Positions 44,322-55,473 of a stretch of 64,000 nucleotides of DNA are shown piece by piece. Location of the stretch: the NCBI GenBank assembly GCA_021521415.1, contig JAIQDT010003787.1, forward strand, positions 124,001 to 188,000, written 5' to 3'. The translations under genes and the position numbers were made by a program. The notes beneath the pieces are model-generated. The model saw nothing but the letters and a program-made list of their open reading frames with translations. It made no database searches and was not told where the DNA came from. Origin of the DNA: Bidens hawaiensis (lineage: Eukaryota > Streptophyta > Magnoliopsida > Asterales > Asteraceae). How positions within the stretch are numbered: the first letter of the stretch is position 1; each line of letters starts with the position of its first letter.

Positions 44322-44908
44322 ATGCATCGGTGTCGGTTCTGACATTAGGACGTGAAACCAATCACGTCCCTCATGGACGGCCGCGACAACGTCTAGGAGT
44401 GCATCATTGATCGGACGGCGGGTCATAGCAACAGGCACCACGTCCTCAGATATCCAGAAAAATTTGCTACGCCAATACTTTGATCCTTTCTCGACCTCGT
44501 AACCGATACTCCTGTCGGACAACCCTTGGCACGTAGACCAGCTGCCACGATTGGCAAGTCGGTAGAAAACGGGAAATCGGTCAAAGTGAGGTAGCATTCC
44601 ATGTGTTGTACACACAAATTCATAATGGCGAATTCGCATGATGTCACGTGGATGCAACTATGATAAATGTATCTGATATGCACTTAAAATCTTCATAAAA
44701 AACTTCGTGGTGGAAAATGGAAATTCCCATAAACGAAGTAATCAGAGTACACAGCCATTTTGCCAGGAGGTGGCAGGCTGGCTATGGAAGCATGGGAGGG
44801 AAACTCTGGTTCCCACTCCGGTGGGATACCATAAGTCCCATTCAGCTTTTTAAAGTCAGACTGATCCCACTGAATCTCTATCTCGTCAACCTCAGATTGA
44901 CCAGCCAT
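44322..44908 (-). pseudogene. Antisense gene copy B, 5' part
   Basis: Starts MAGQSEVDEIEIQWDQ at ATG 44,908 and aligns with copy A through EWEP, KMAVYSDYF, the RIRHYEF block, FFWISEDVVP and HEGRDWFHVLM. A one-base frame change lies near 44,712, and a TAG near 44,656 stands where copy A has CAA (Gln). It ends at the target duplication of the nested element and resumes at 35,405. Confidence 0.75.
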
Positions 44909-45034
44909 CGTATTACAGTAAGAACAATGAAAATTAAAGGAGATTAAGTGATTAATCAGAAGTCTCAAGAAGGAAAAGCAGAAAAATACTTTGAAATCAA
45001 ATGCGATAAAACTTCGAATGGAAGAAAACTCCCA

Positions 45035-45066
45035 CTATTTATACCCATCGCAATTAATGCGATGGG
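45035..45066 (-). promoter_or_regulatory. Core promoter of antisense gene copy B with 23-bp palindrome
   Basis: TATAAATAG on the minus strand (45,043-45,035) lies about 130 bp upstream of ATG 44,908. Immediately upstream is CCCATCGCA-ATTAA-TGCGATGGG (45,044-45,066), a perfect 9-bp-arm inverted repeat. Copy A keeps the 5-bp core of the arms and the same ATTAA centre. Confidence 0.7.
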
Positions 45067-45354
45067 ATATGAACAGTGGAGAGAGAAAGTCATCACTCAA
45101 TCAAAGGTCTCCACGTCACGCGGGAAATTTGAAAAAGAGAAAAAGTTGCACAGTCGGGTACAGTGACAATCGTCATAAACATCCCATCCTTTGTTCACGC
45201 ACCTGCGAGTGGTCAACTTGTCCTTTTTCATGATTATCCACACCAACAGAAGATATTTTCTACCTAACTTCAAAATTCAAAACCCCCAATTTTAACTTAA
45301 GTCCAAAATTTCACCCGCATAAAAACTTCACGCGGAAGAAACACTGGACCGGGG

Positions 45355-46182
45355 GGACTTATAGAGGTAGGGTACCAAAAAGACCCAAATACCCTTAAGT
45401 ACCACTCGCGGGTCGTAAAGGAACCCCTCATATACCACCCGCGGGACAGATTTATCACCCGCATAACATGGTAGAGGAAGAACGTCCTTGCACCACACGC
45501 GGAAGCATCCAGGCATCCATAGAAGTCATCCGCGGGACAGGACATCGGCCCGCCAAAATGACAGGAAGGCAATGCCAATTAGACAGCTGTCATTAACTAT
45601 CTGCCCTCTAGAAGAATATCCACGATTGTTACTTGAAGAATACATGAATCGTTGGCCAATGAGCGAAGGACACCTGGCCAGGTTGTTATAACCGTGCATA
45701 TGGCCAGGGTGTGGTCCGTCCTATCATAAGGTGATGCGTGTCCAGGTTGTTATACCCATGCACATGGGACGTATAGCTCAACATATCACAAAGGGACACG
45801 CATCCAAGGGGTTATCAAGATCTTCTAGAAGAGGACAGCTGGCCAATCACCTTCCTACATCCTTCGGCTATAAATACCTTGTCAACCTGCATGAGGTATT
45901 CATTCACATTCACTCGCATACTCTCACTATACTTACTCTGTTTACTTAGTACTTTCTCTCAAGAACGGTACTGATTCTCACGTCGAAGTGTGGTTACAGG
46001 AAGACCCCCCTCTTGTCCTTCCCGTAACAAGACTCATGGTGTCTGTTTTGTAGGTTCCGGTCATTGGACTTTGGGAAGTTATACTCATACTTTATTAGTT
46101 GTTATCATATTCTACCCTGTGGACTCATTGGATCCAGGACCCGAATTGGGGAACGGATCCATGATTCTTCATAAACTCAACA
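45355..46182 (+). repeat. Probable 3' LTR of the Tat-lineage element
   Basis: It follows a GGGGGGA purine tract. Repeated CCCGCGGG-like words occur across 45,300-45,560, then a CTATAAATACC box at about 45,868 and a C-rich leader. No second copy is in the window, so both ends are estimates; the end at ACTCAACA is a guess from the CA rule. Confidence 0.45.
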
Positions 46183-46351
46183 AATGATACTTGAATTCAG
46201 ACTATATATGTTAACATGTTCACGGTTAAAAACAATTTCTATTTCGCAAAAGTGTATTGTTGATTTTGAAGTCAACGTATGTTATTAAAATCGAGTTAGT
46301 ACGTAGATCCCATCTTTGATAATATTATTTATTTCATATAGTATATACCAC

Positions 46352-46925
46352 TGTCGGGTTCCAGTGGTGATCAATCAACGGTTTAACAATTAAACCCGGT
46401 TTTAATTATAAAGGTTTCATAGTTATTAATCATATTAATTAGAGATTACGCAACGGAATATAAAACGAGTAATCACCATTTAATGGAACCGTACAGGATG
46501 TGGTTACAAATAATACGAGTACGAGTACTAGTACGAGTCAAAACAACCAAGTTAAATATAAATCAACAACAACAATATTTAAGTTTACCTCGGTTAATGA
46601 TTAACCGGTCGAGACACGGAGGTTCAACGAACAAACGCTAGTTGACGAACCGAAACAAACGGGTTGCGGTAGCGGCGATGCACGGTGGCAGCGGCGTGAC
46701 GGTGACAGCAAAAGAAGACGACACGGGATACGGGGCGTCGTACGGTGGTGTCAGGTAGCTTCGATCGGGCAGCCAACAATACTTATTTTGTGAAACCAGT
46801 TTTGATATTATAAAATAGTTGCACACTATATTATTCTTTTTCCCATAATATATATGAGTAAATATATATGTATGCCGCCACCAATTCAGTTTATTGGAGT
46901 AAAGTTCAAGAAAACATTAGGTTAG

Positions 46926-46975
<50 letters not shown>

Positions 46976-47263
46976 ATTTTAAGATTATATTAATAATCTT
47001 AAACTTATCAACAAATTATAAACATGCATAATGCCCGACTCGTTTTAACTCTCGTTTGAAGCACGAAACAGTTTATCTAACTAGTAAATAAACTAAATTA
47101 CAATTTTTAAATATTATAAATAATAATTCTGTCATAACTATATTCGTCATTTACCGGTTAACCAAATTAAACGGATTTTAGTTTGTTGCCCAAGGTGTAA
47201 CTCACACGGGTCACAACCCGATCGGCCGCGTTGACTTAACCGAGTTGGTCCATAATTCCAACA
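46352..47263 (-). repeat. 3' LTR of the minus-strand Copia element
   Basis: On the minus strand it starts TGTTGGAATTATGG after the purine-rich CATGGAGGAGAC and ends ACCCGACA at 46,352. It includes an (AT)n run (about 46,929-46,976). The expected partner is beyond the right edge. The adjoining five bases, ACCAC (46,347-46,351), would be its target duplication. Confidence 0.6.
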
Positions 47264-47426
47264 GTCTCCTCCATGGACGGTCTCTGGTTAAGTTGATCAA
47301 CGCTGACAGCCAGCGGTGCTCGAGATACACATGGCTGCCCCCAACAGGTTATGACATTTTAAATTCATTAACCAAAAGATCTGGGACTACACTATTGCAA
47401 GATAATGAAATTATAGTAATCGTTGT

Positions 47427-49244
47427 TGATGTGTGTTGTGCGTTGCGGTTAAATATTAATAGATGGAATGATTTGCTTTTTGCACAAGATCGTGTTTTAA
47501 ATTTATAAAAGTGATTTCTACAAAGACTAAATACACACAAATAGGCAAGTGTAACTATCGTATATGCAGAATAGTATTGGTAAGAACCAAGTATCGATCC
47601 GTATACACAAATGTTTCTAATGCTAAATCGTTGTTTAATTTTTATCGGAGGTTTTAATCATTTTGGGGTTAATTTTTGAACTTTTTATAAAATATAAATA
47701 CTTATATATATATATATATATAATATATAGGTGACCAAGATGAGAGATTCTAAACGAGTTGTTCAATTATGCGAAGGTTACCATTTAAGATCAAGAATCC
47801 ACTCCATTTTAACATTGATAATTAATATTCAAACATGTGGTAAACTTGCCATAACAATGTATGATAGATAGCTCCTTAAACCTTAAGTGAGCATCTTTGG
47901 CACTAAGGAGGTAACATGCGCATTTTAAAGTCCACCCTTTTCTAATGTCATGCCACCTCAATGATGTCAATTTAAGTTGGCAAATAGTTTCATAAAGTAG
48001 AAAGATTAGGATTGAGTTTGATTTCTCAAATATCAATTCTAACAACTTTGGGTGGTTGTAGTTTAGTCACACAACCTCCCCTTGATTGATTTATGTAGGT
48101 TTTAATTACACATTCCATTAACATATGATTTCTTTAACTAGAATGATATCTTAAGAAAAGCCATTTTCGGATTACCAAGACTTAGAGAAATACATCATAA
48201 CTTATATCTCATCATTTTTAAGTACAATATGAGGATCCCTGTTGCGATAATGTATCAAAGTATTTCTATCTTTCAAGAACATAAATCGATCATGAACGAT
48301 TGCCAATAGAATTGACAACCACCAACTTTGAATTAGTGATTTAAGATGGTGAAACATTTCTCATCAAAAGATAATTGTAAGATAACCATGTACTTTACTA
48401 GACTACACCACATGTTTTGTATAATTATCAAGTAAAACAAAGCTTCTTCATAGATTTTAGATGGTAAAAGGAGTTTAGCTCATAATGAGCATGATGATAA
48501 AAATTAAGATGAACGATGATGACAAATACATGATTAAACTTGGAACAATCTAACCAAATGTAGATGAATCTTCCTTCTTAATGATGATGATGATGGATGA
48601 TGATGATGATGATGGTTGATGGTGATGACCTCCAAGCCTTCAAACTCTTCACTAAATCTTCTATGTGAGTGTTAATGTGTGTTTTTATAAGAGAAAACCG
48701 GATAGAACTATTTTCAATGCACACTCTTCAAATGGCACAATAGCCACTATTTATAGGCTGTCTAGAGAGAGAAGCACGGCCCTGTGCTTTATTAAGCACT
48801 ACGTGTCCTAGTTGCATGTTGTCAGATCGTACTTGATGACTCACCACGACCCCGTGCTTCCTGAGGCACGGCCCCGTGTCTTTTTATGACATGTGCTAAT
48901 TTCATTTTGTCGTTTCTGAAAGGTGACCACGGCCCCGTGGTTGAGAGGCACGGCCTCGTGCTTTTGTTCCCAGTTTTTGTCTTTTCTTGTAGATTTTTGT
49001 CTTTTCTTGTGTTCAGAAGCATGGGGGCGTGCTTCTTGAGGCATGGGGGCGTTTCTTTGTTTTCCTTGTGTTTTCTTCTATTTTTCTCCATCTTTTTGCT
49101 TGTTTATTCGTTTGGGGCTTGGTTTCACCTAAAATTACATTTTATTATGATAAGTAGCCTTTTATGCTATGTTGTTTAATAGAAATTGAATTTTTAGAGA
49201 TTATTTGATCCCGAAAAGATGTATAATTTTATGTACATAAAACA
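47427..49244 (-). repeat. 3' LTR of the Athila element
   Basis: On the minus strand it starts TGTTTTATGTAC after the purine tract TCAAGTGTGGGGA (49,257-49,245) and ends CACACATCA at 47,427. TATA box CTATAAATAG at 48,756-48,747. Several GCACGG-NN-CCGTGC-like palindromes lie just upstream of it (about 48,775-49,040). A (GAT)n-rich stretch at 48,577-48,630 is in the transcribed part. Confidence 0.92.
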
Positions 49245-49436
49245 TCCCCACACTTGAAAATTGCTTTTCCTCAAGAAATCTTTTTATAAATATTTTCTAA
49301 AAACAGCAAATTTGGATTATAGCCATCCCTCAAGCGAGCTCCGAGAAAATGAAAACAAAATAACCAATTCTTAATTAGTGAAAAAAAAAAGATTTTGTTT
49401 TTATGAGTCTCTATTTATACAAAACGTCATGTTCTC

Positions 49437-50251
49437 ACAATGTTCACTCACACTCAGTTTTATATCTGATCATACCTGTGATGTATGTATGTGAACACTC
49501 TTAGTCAGAATGCAACATGTGATAAATAAGCTTGTAACAAGTTCAAATCTCCACCTTTGTGAAGGGTTGCATAAATCAGAAGGTAATACGGGTTGGTTTT
49601 GTGTGAGTTGGGTACTCTGTGGTAGATAAGGGCTCTTGGTTGAGTATGGTAAATACAAATTTTCTGGTAATCGGGGATTCTGAGATGTCTTCGATGGTTA
49701 GCTTTTCATCCCGATGATTTTTTTAGAGACCTAGTGACTCTTTTAAGGTCAGATCGTCAAGACCAGTTTTGTCGAGGATGTGGATCAGTTCTTCCTTAAT
49801 CCTATTCTGAACATAACTTCCAAATCTAGTGGATCGTTCGGCTTTGAGCCTAATAGCCCCCACCCTCATTAGTTCGGTATATTCATGCTGAGACTGAGTT
49901 TGACTTTTTCTACATCTTCCTTCGTGGGACCAGTTTCCGCAACCTAAGCATCATTCGTATCTTTTTGCTCTTCTCTTCATTGCGTTTTTGGAAATTCCAC
50001 AAAATGGTGGCCTTTGTTCGTCTTGGCCCCACTTTTTCCTCACCTCATTTCTAAAGAGTAATATTCTCTCCCTAAGTTCTGGAGGAAACCTAGGTTTTGT
50101 GAAGTGTACGCAACAAAGGAAATTGAAATCGAAAGAGTGCATTTCCAGTTCTTTAGGGTCTGCCGATAAAAGACCAGTGTTGTATTTTACCGGTGAGATG
50201 GATAAAGTGGTAGGGTTTAGGTTAAGGTTTTTGGGTTTTGTAATTTGGAGA
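49437..50251 (-). pseudogene. Further ORF in the Athila element with a zinc-knuckle-like motif (unknown)
   Basis: An open stretch covers about 50,251-49,954, including PRFPPELRERILLFRNEV, KKWGQDEQRPPFCGIS and KRRAKRYE. After a TGA it continues in frame with CLGCGNWSHEGRC (CX2CX4HX3C), ELMRVGAIRLKAER and KEELIHILDKTGLDDLTLKES, to a TAA at 49,723-49,725. Plausible coding sequence goes on after that. I do not recognise the protein. It lies between an internal copy of the purine tract (50,636-50,652) and the real 3' one. It could be a captured gene or a second extra ORF. Confidence 0.5.
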
Positions 50252-51059
50252 GTGGTTTGATGGAATTGTGATAATATTACCTTCTTCTTTACACAATGCT
50301 TCGTGCGGTCTTGAATTGAATAATTGCGACAAGTTCTAAATCACACGAAACATGTGACTCACTCAAAGCTTCCAAAAAAATATCTATATGGCATGAGGTT
50401 TATCTCGCAGTAACGGAGGAATTGGGTATTAACGCCATTATTTGCATAAATTTATTCGCAATATTACAAAACTTCTTTTTTACTTTTTCACTTTCCTTTA
50501 TTAGTTGGTTATTTGCAAAAAAAAATTCTTGGATTTCTCTTCTTGTTTTCTAAAAATAATATTTGTTTGCTGCAAAAATATTTGTTGATTAGAGAATTTT
50601 TATAATTAGTTGAACAAATAATTGGTCAAGTAATTCCCCTCCCCACACTTGAATCTCGCATTGTCCTCAATGTGAAAAGATTCATGAAAAAGATAAAAAT
50701 TTTGATTGAGTATTATGGGTTAAAATGGAGAGTTACTTCCCTACGGGTTAACGAAATTTCGACAGAGCGTCCCCTGTATATCGTCTGTTTTCCTGTTTTT
50801 GTACCTGTATAATATAAAACTACAAACAACTACAAACAAACAAGCATAACTGCTGAAAATTGGGTATGGAATCATCCATCCCTTGCCTTATCGGGCTAAA
50901 TTAGTACCTACCATAATTTCTTGGCCCCTATGGGCATAAAAGTATCCAAACCAACAAATAAACAAACAAACAAGTACGACATAAAGTAAATTGTTTAAAA
51001 ACACACATAATAATGTCATAAAGTACTACCAACCCATGCCCATGCCCATGCCCGACCTA

Positions 51060-52038
51060 CCAGTGATGCCAATCATCAGTTACCCGTGTTTGGGACGAAT
51101 GGTTTACGAAGCCTTGTTCGTGCATATTCAGCTTCTCATAGTGCTTCTATTTGGTCCTTCCATTCATCATTCATTTCCATTTCTAATTGGTTTTCCGGGT
51201 CCCAAACTTGATTCCGGTTGTAGACGAAACTCCAGATTTCTGGTCTTGTGTTTAGAAGTCGGGCTATCTGCATTTTGCTGCACAAGCTGAGGTCAAGAGC
51301 TATCGGTTCAGGGCTTTGTGTCCCTTCCCTGTCTACACCATAGGCCTCATAAAGCTTATAGATCCATGCACCGCTAAAGATTGGGGTATTCGGGCTTTGT
51401 GCATCTGCATTTGTTCTGAAAAGCTGGCAGAAAAGATAAGTAATATTGAAAGCGGTTCTATTCTTTATGCAATAAAGTTCCCACAAATCCCTTAGATTTA
51501 CCACATCTTTAAATATGTTGCGTGTTGTTACTGTTTGGCTCAGCAGTTGGTGTATATATCTCATGAGTGGGTCTCGTAGGGCTGTGCTTCTTGAACTGTT
51601 TGCGCTGTTTGCTTCATCCCAAAAGCCCAATAGTTCCCATACACGTACCTGTGTATTTCCAGCTTATACTTTCTCATCACCTTCTTCATCTGCAAATTTT
51701 GTTTTAGCAGCAAACCAAATGTCTGAGTTAGTTTCCTCGGTCATGTAGATTCCCATATTAATTCCCAGTTGGGTGACAGAAGTTGTATGCCATTCACCCC
51801 CACATCTAAACTCGATTGCATCTTCATCCCACATGTCAAATTTCTTCTTCTTTATGCTGAAAGAGGCAAAAAACTCCTTTGTCAGTTCTGTCACTGCCTC
51901 TCCCGTTTGTTCAAACACCCTTTTCCATGGTCCTTTCACAAATGTGTTGTATCTTGACAAGCGTAGAAGTTTGGTTCTGGGAATCGTCTGTTTAGGTAGG
52001 TTAGTCTTGCATTCGCCTGTCTGTCCCTTGTTCTTCAT
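51060..52038 (-). pseudogene. Athila extra ORF (ATHILA ORF-1-like), disrupted
   Basis: One frame from 52,038 gives SRYNTFVKGPWKRVF, the FRCGGEWHTTSVTQLGINMGIY block and, after a stop at 51,664-51,666, RDPLMRYIHQLLSQ, CQLFRTNAD and a GAWIYKLYEAYGV block. The RYIH and GG-W blocks recall the ATHILA ORF-1 family. It ends in a short tail after another stop near 51,133. It sits after pol, where Athila elements carry their third ORF. Function is unproven. The start at 52,038 is the first ATG after an upstream stop and is uncertain, as such ORFs may be spliced. Confidence 0.6.
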
Positions 52039-52149
52039 CCAGAAAAGACTAAGAATGCATGAACATCGTCTTCATACTCGTCCATCTGCAAATCATACCC
52101 AAATTAGTCAAAATTTGTTAAAAATTTTCAATTTGCTAGAACAGAGAGC

Positions 52150-52752
52150 AAAGCATGGCGGCGTGCTTTCAGAGGCACGGTACCGTGTTGTTGCTGCTGT
52201 TCAATTCCTGTTGATTTTGACTTTTAGTTGACTAATGGTTGACCACGATTCGTGTTGTTTCGGGCACGGCTCGTGTTTTTAACACTAATTTCTACCCTAT
52301 TCGGATTCGAACTCTCGTTTCTAACCGGTTATAACAATTGGGTTTAGTGGTTTGTTGGATATTTATTTCAAGATCCAAAACCCGAATTGTTCCTTTCAAT
52401 TAAACATTAACAATCAAACTTTCAACAATCCAATCATCCTATACTAATAGAGTAACCCATATTATTTTCGGGTTTAGACCTGATTTGGTCAATTCGAGAG
52501 ATTTTAGGGTTAAACTAAACCTAGAATGATGAACTTGAACAATATAATTGTTAAATTACATACCTTTGGTTCGAAATTGAAGAATTGATGAAGAAATTAG
52601 TGTAATATGGAATGGTCGGCCGTTTTTCGTCCAGAAACGAAGTGGATGTTAGGGTTGATGTTTGGGAAAAGTTATTTTAATGATTTTAAGAATCGTAACT
52701 GTTCTGGAGTCAAAAGCACGGTGCCGTGCTTTTACAAGCACGGCACCGTGCT
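52150..52752 (-). promoter_or_regulatory. GCACGG-NN-CCGTGC palindromes upstream of the Athila extra ORF
   Basis: AAAAGCACGG-TG-CCGTGCTTTT is split as arms 52,712-52,721 and 52,724-52,733; a second palindrome lies at 52,737-52,752; degenerate copies lie at about 52,155-52,185 and 52,242-52,280. The same words lie in this element's LTRs just upstream of the TATA box. No clear TATA box was found in this spacer. Confidence 0.55.
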
Positions 52753-52865
52753 GCATTGTGCAGGCATAATTCTTTTCATTTTTGCTTATTCGTCAAGCTG
52801 GTTCATTTTTAACTGATTTTCTTTGTTGGTTAGTTTAAGATAATAATTAAAAGTCCTAAATTTCA

Positions 52866-54258
52866 TTAAAACATAAAACATAAAATATAAAAAACATAAT
52901 TAAACATAATTAATACCTCCAGAACTTCTTCAAATGGTCCATCGATATATGGTTTTAATCGATGTCCATTTACTTTGAACGTTTGGCCATTTGAATTTGA
53001 GATCTCAACTGTCCCATAGTCAAAAACTAATTCAACTATGTATGGACCTGTCCATCGAGATTTCAATTTTACTGGGAAAAGACGTAAACGAGGGTTGTAT
53101 ATCAGTACACGGTCGCTAACTTGGAATTTCTTTTTTCCTTTTAAATGGGCGTCATGCAGGCGTTTAGTCTTTTCCTTGTAAGACCAGGAATTTTCATAGG
53201 CCAATGTTCTCAGTTCCTCGAGCTTGCGAATTTGATCTTTCCGGTTTATGCCGGCAGACGTTAGATCAAAGTTTACTGCTCTGAGAGGCCAGTAGGCTTT
53301 GTGTTTTAATTCTACTGGTAGATGACATGCTTTCCCATATACGATTTTGAAGGGTGTCGTTCCTATGGGAGTTTTGTAAGCCGTCCTGAGGGACCACAAC
53401 GCGTCATCTAACTTTTCTGCCCAATTATTGCGATTCATTCCTACAGTTCTTTCTAAAATCCTTTTAATTCCTCGATTTGAGACCTCTACTTTCCCACTAG
53501 TTTGAGGGTGATATGGTGTCGCCAGTCGATGGTGAACCCCATATGTTGCTAAGACTTTGTCTGTCAGAGCGTTACAGAAATAGATACCTCTGTCGCTGAT
53601 TAGGCTTTTGGAGTGCCGAATCGTGAAAATAACCTTTTCAGGAATCTCACAACAACTTGAGCATCGTTAGTGGGAAGGGATTGTGCCTCTATGACTGCTT
53701 GAATATGCATGAGAACTTCATGTTGAAAATTATCATTGATGATTTCCTCGTGATGTTCCTCTGAAGCTGGGCATTCTAAGCGTGAGAGATGTTCTACGGC
53801 TACGTTCTCTGCCCCTCTCTTCTCCTTGACTTCTATGTCTAATTCTTGGAGTAGTAGAATCCATCTGATAAGTCTGGGTTTGGCATCTTGTTTGTTAAAG
53901 AGGTAACGTATGGCAGCATGATCGGTGTAAACTATGGTTTTGGAAAGGAATAGGTAGGATCTAAACTTTTCAAAGGCGAAAACTACTACTAGTAACTCTT
54001 TCCCTGTTGTGGTGTAATTCTCTTGTGCATCATTAAGAGTTTTACTCGCATAGTAAATTGGGTGAAAGTGTTTTTCTTTGCGTTGTCCAAGTACGGCTCC
54101 AACTGCAAAGTCACTTGCATCGCACATAATTTCGAATGGAAGGGTCCAATCGGGTGTAGTCATGATTGGTGCGTTGACAAGTTTGTCTTTTAATATGTTG
54201 AATGATTCAACACATTCTTCAGAGAAGATGAAGGGTGCGTCTTTTTCCAGAAGTTTGG
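52866..54258 (-). pseudogene. Athila RNase H and internally deleted integrase
   Basis: RNase H is recognisable by [25 protein letters not shown] and [11 protein letters not shown]. After HLSRLECP the frame jumps within a few dozen codons to [17 protein letters not shown], which is the middle of the integrase core. The zinc-binding domain and first catalytic Asp region are missing in frame. The second Asp (ISDRG) and Glu (SGKVEVSNRG) remain, after a one-base shift near 53,603. The C-terminus RWTGPYIVEL...GHRLKPYIDG is normal. The integrase cannot be active. Confidence 0.85.
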
Positions 54259-55413
54259 TTATAGGTCTAGAAATTTTGAAAAGTCTTTCATGAAGCGGCG
54301 GTAGAAACTTGCGTGACCTAGAAAACTTCTAATGGATTTGACTGAAGTTGGCGGTGGAAGTTTGGATATGATTTCTATTTTGGCCCTATAAACTTCTAGT
54401 CCTGCTTGGGATATCTTGTGACCGAGAACAATGCCTTCCTTCACCATAAAGTGGAATTTTCCCTAGTTGAGCACTAGATTTACTTCTTCACATCTGATTA
54501 ACATTTTGTCGAGGTTGTTTAAACAATGATCGAAGGAATCTCCAAAGACTGATAAGTCGTCCATGAAGACTTCCATCGAGTTTTCTATCATTTCATGAAA
54601 TATGGCCACTATGCAACGTTGGAAGGTGGCTGGAGCATTACATAATCCAAATGGCATTCTTCGGTAGGCGAAGGTTCTGTATGGACATGTGAAAGTGGTT
54701 TTCTCCTGATCTTCAGGAGCAATTGGAATTTTGAAATATCCGGAGAATCCATCAAGAAAACAATAGAACATTTTTCCAGATAATCGCTCAAGCATTTGAT
54801 CGATAGAAGGAAGTGGAAAATGATCTTTTCTTGTGGCGTCATTAAGTTTCCGGTAATCAATGCAAACTCGCCAGCCTGTGATGGTTCTCATTGGTATCAG
54901 CTCATCCTTCTCGTTCATTATGACCGTCATTCCTCCCTTCATGGGCACCACTTGAACGGGACTTACCCAAGGTGAATCCGAGATTGGGTAGATTAATCCG
55001 GGATCAAGTAGTTTGATTACTTCTTTCTTCACCACATCTTGCATGTTGGGATTGAGACGTCTTTGATGTTGGACCATGGGTTTGTATTCTTCCTCCATGA
55101 GAATTTTGTGAGTACAAAAGTAAGGACTGATGCCCTTGATATCAATGATCTTCCATGCGATGGCCTTCTTATGGTTTTTGAGAACCTTAAGAAGTTCGTC
55201 TTTCTCTTCTTTAGAAAGGTGAGATGAAATAATTACTGGGAGTTGAGAATCTTTTTCTAAAAAGGAGTATTTGAGATGATTTGGTAGTTCTTTTAATTCT
55301 AAGGTTGGTGGTTCTTTGATTGATGGTTTTGATTTTTCATTGTATTCAGTGATTTCATATATTACTTCTGATGCTTCCTGATAATCATCTTTGATATTTT
55401 CGTTTCCTAACAT
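54259..55413 (-). pseudogene. Athila reverse transcriptase
   Basis: CIDYRKLNDATRKDHFPLP, FLDGFSGYFKI, MPFGLCNAPATFQRC and the catalytic FMDDLSVFG are present. A TAG near 54,463 replaces the Trp expected before the KFHFMV block, and a shift near 54,259 separates it from RNase H. The upstream part (SLEKDSQLPVI-like, ISPYFCTHKI) is the usual linker from protease. Confidence 0.88.
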
Positions 55414-55473
55414 GGGTATGTTGAGTGTTTTGTCTAAGACTTGTGTTTCTAGTGGTGTATTAATGGAGGAATC

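Larger units (their letters stand above)
28920..46182 (+). mobile_element. Tat-lineage Gypsy element, 3' part, with two antisense genes and nested insertions
   Basis: In order: integrase end, about 270 bp of spacer, two tandem antisense genes (30,084-32,651 and 33,092-44,908), a purine tract ACCGGGGGGA near 45,350, and an LTR-like region with TATA box at about 45,869. Extra ORFs in either orientation between pol and the 3' LTR are known from plant Tat-lineage elements. The left half is absent. Ownership of both antisense genes by one element is inferred from order and spacing. Confidence 0.6.

Noticed and set aside
46638..46826. 62-codon minus-strand ORF in the Copia LTR
   Set aside because: Lies within an LTR with no homologue or motif; chance ORF.
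48822..49179. ORFs on both strands in the Athila LTR (and the matching ones near 59.5 kb)
   Set aside because: Present in LTR non-coding sequence and generated by the GC palindromes; frames are not kept between the two LTRs.
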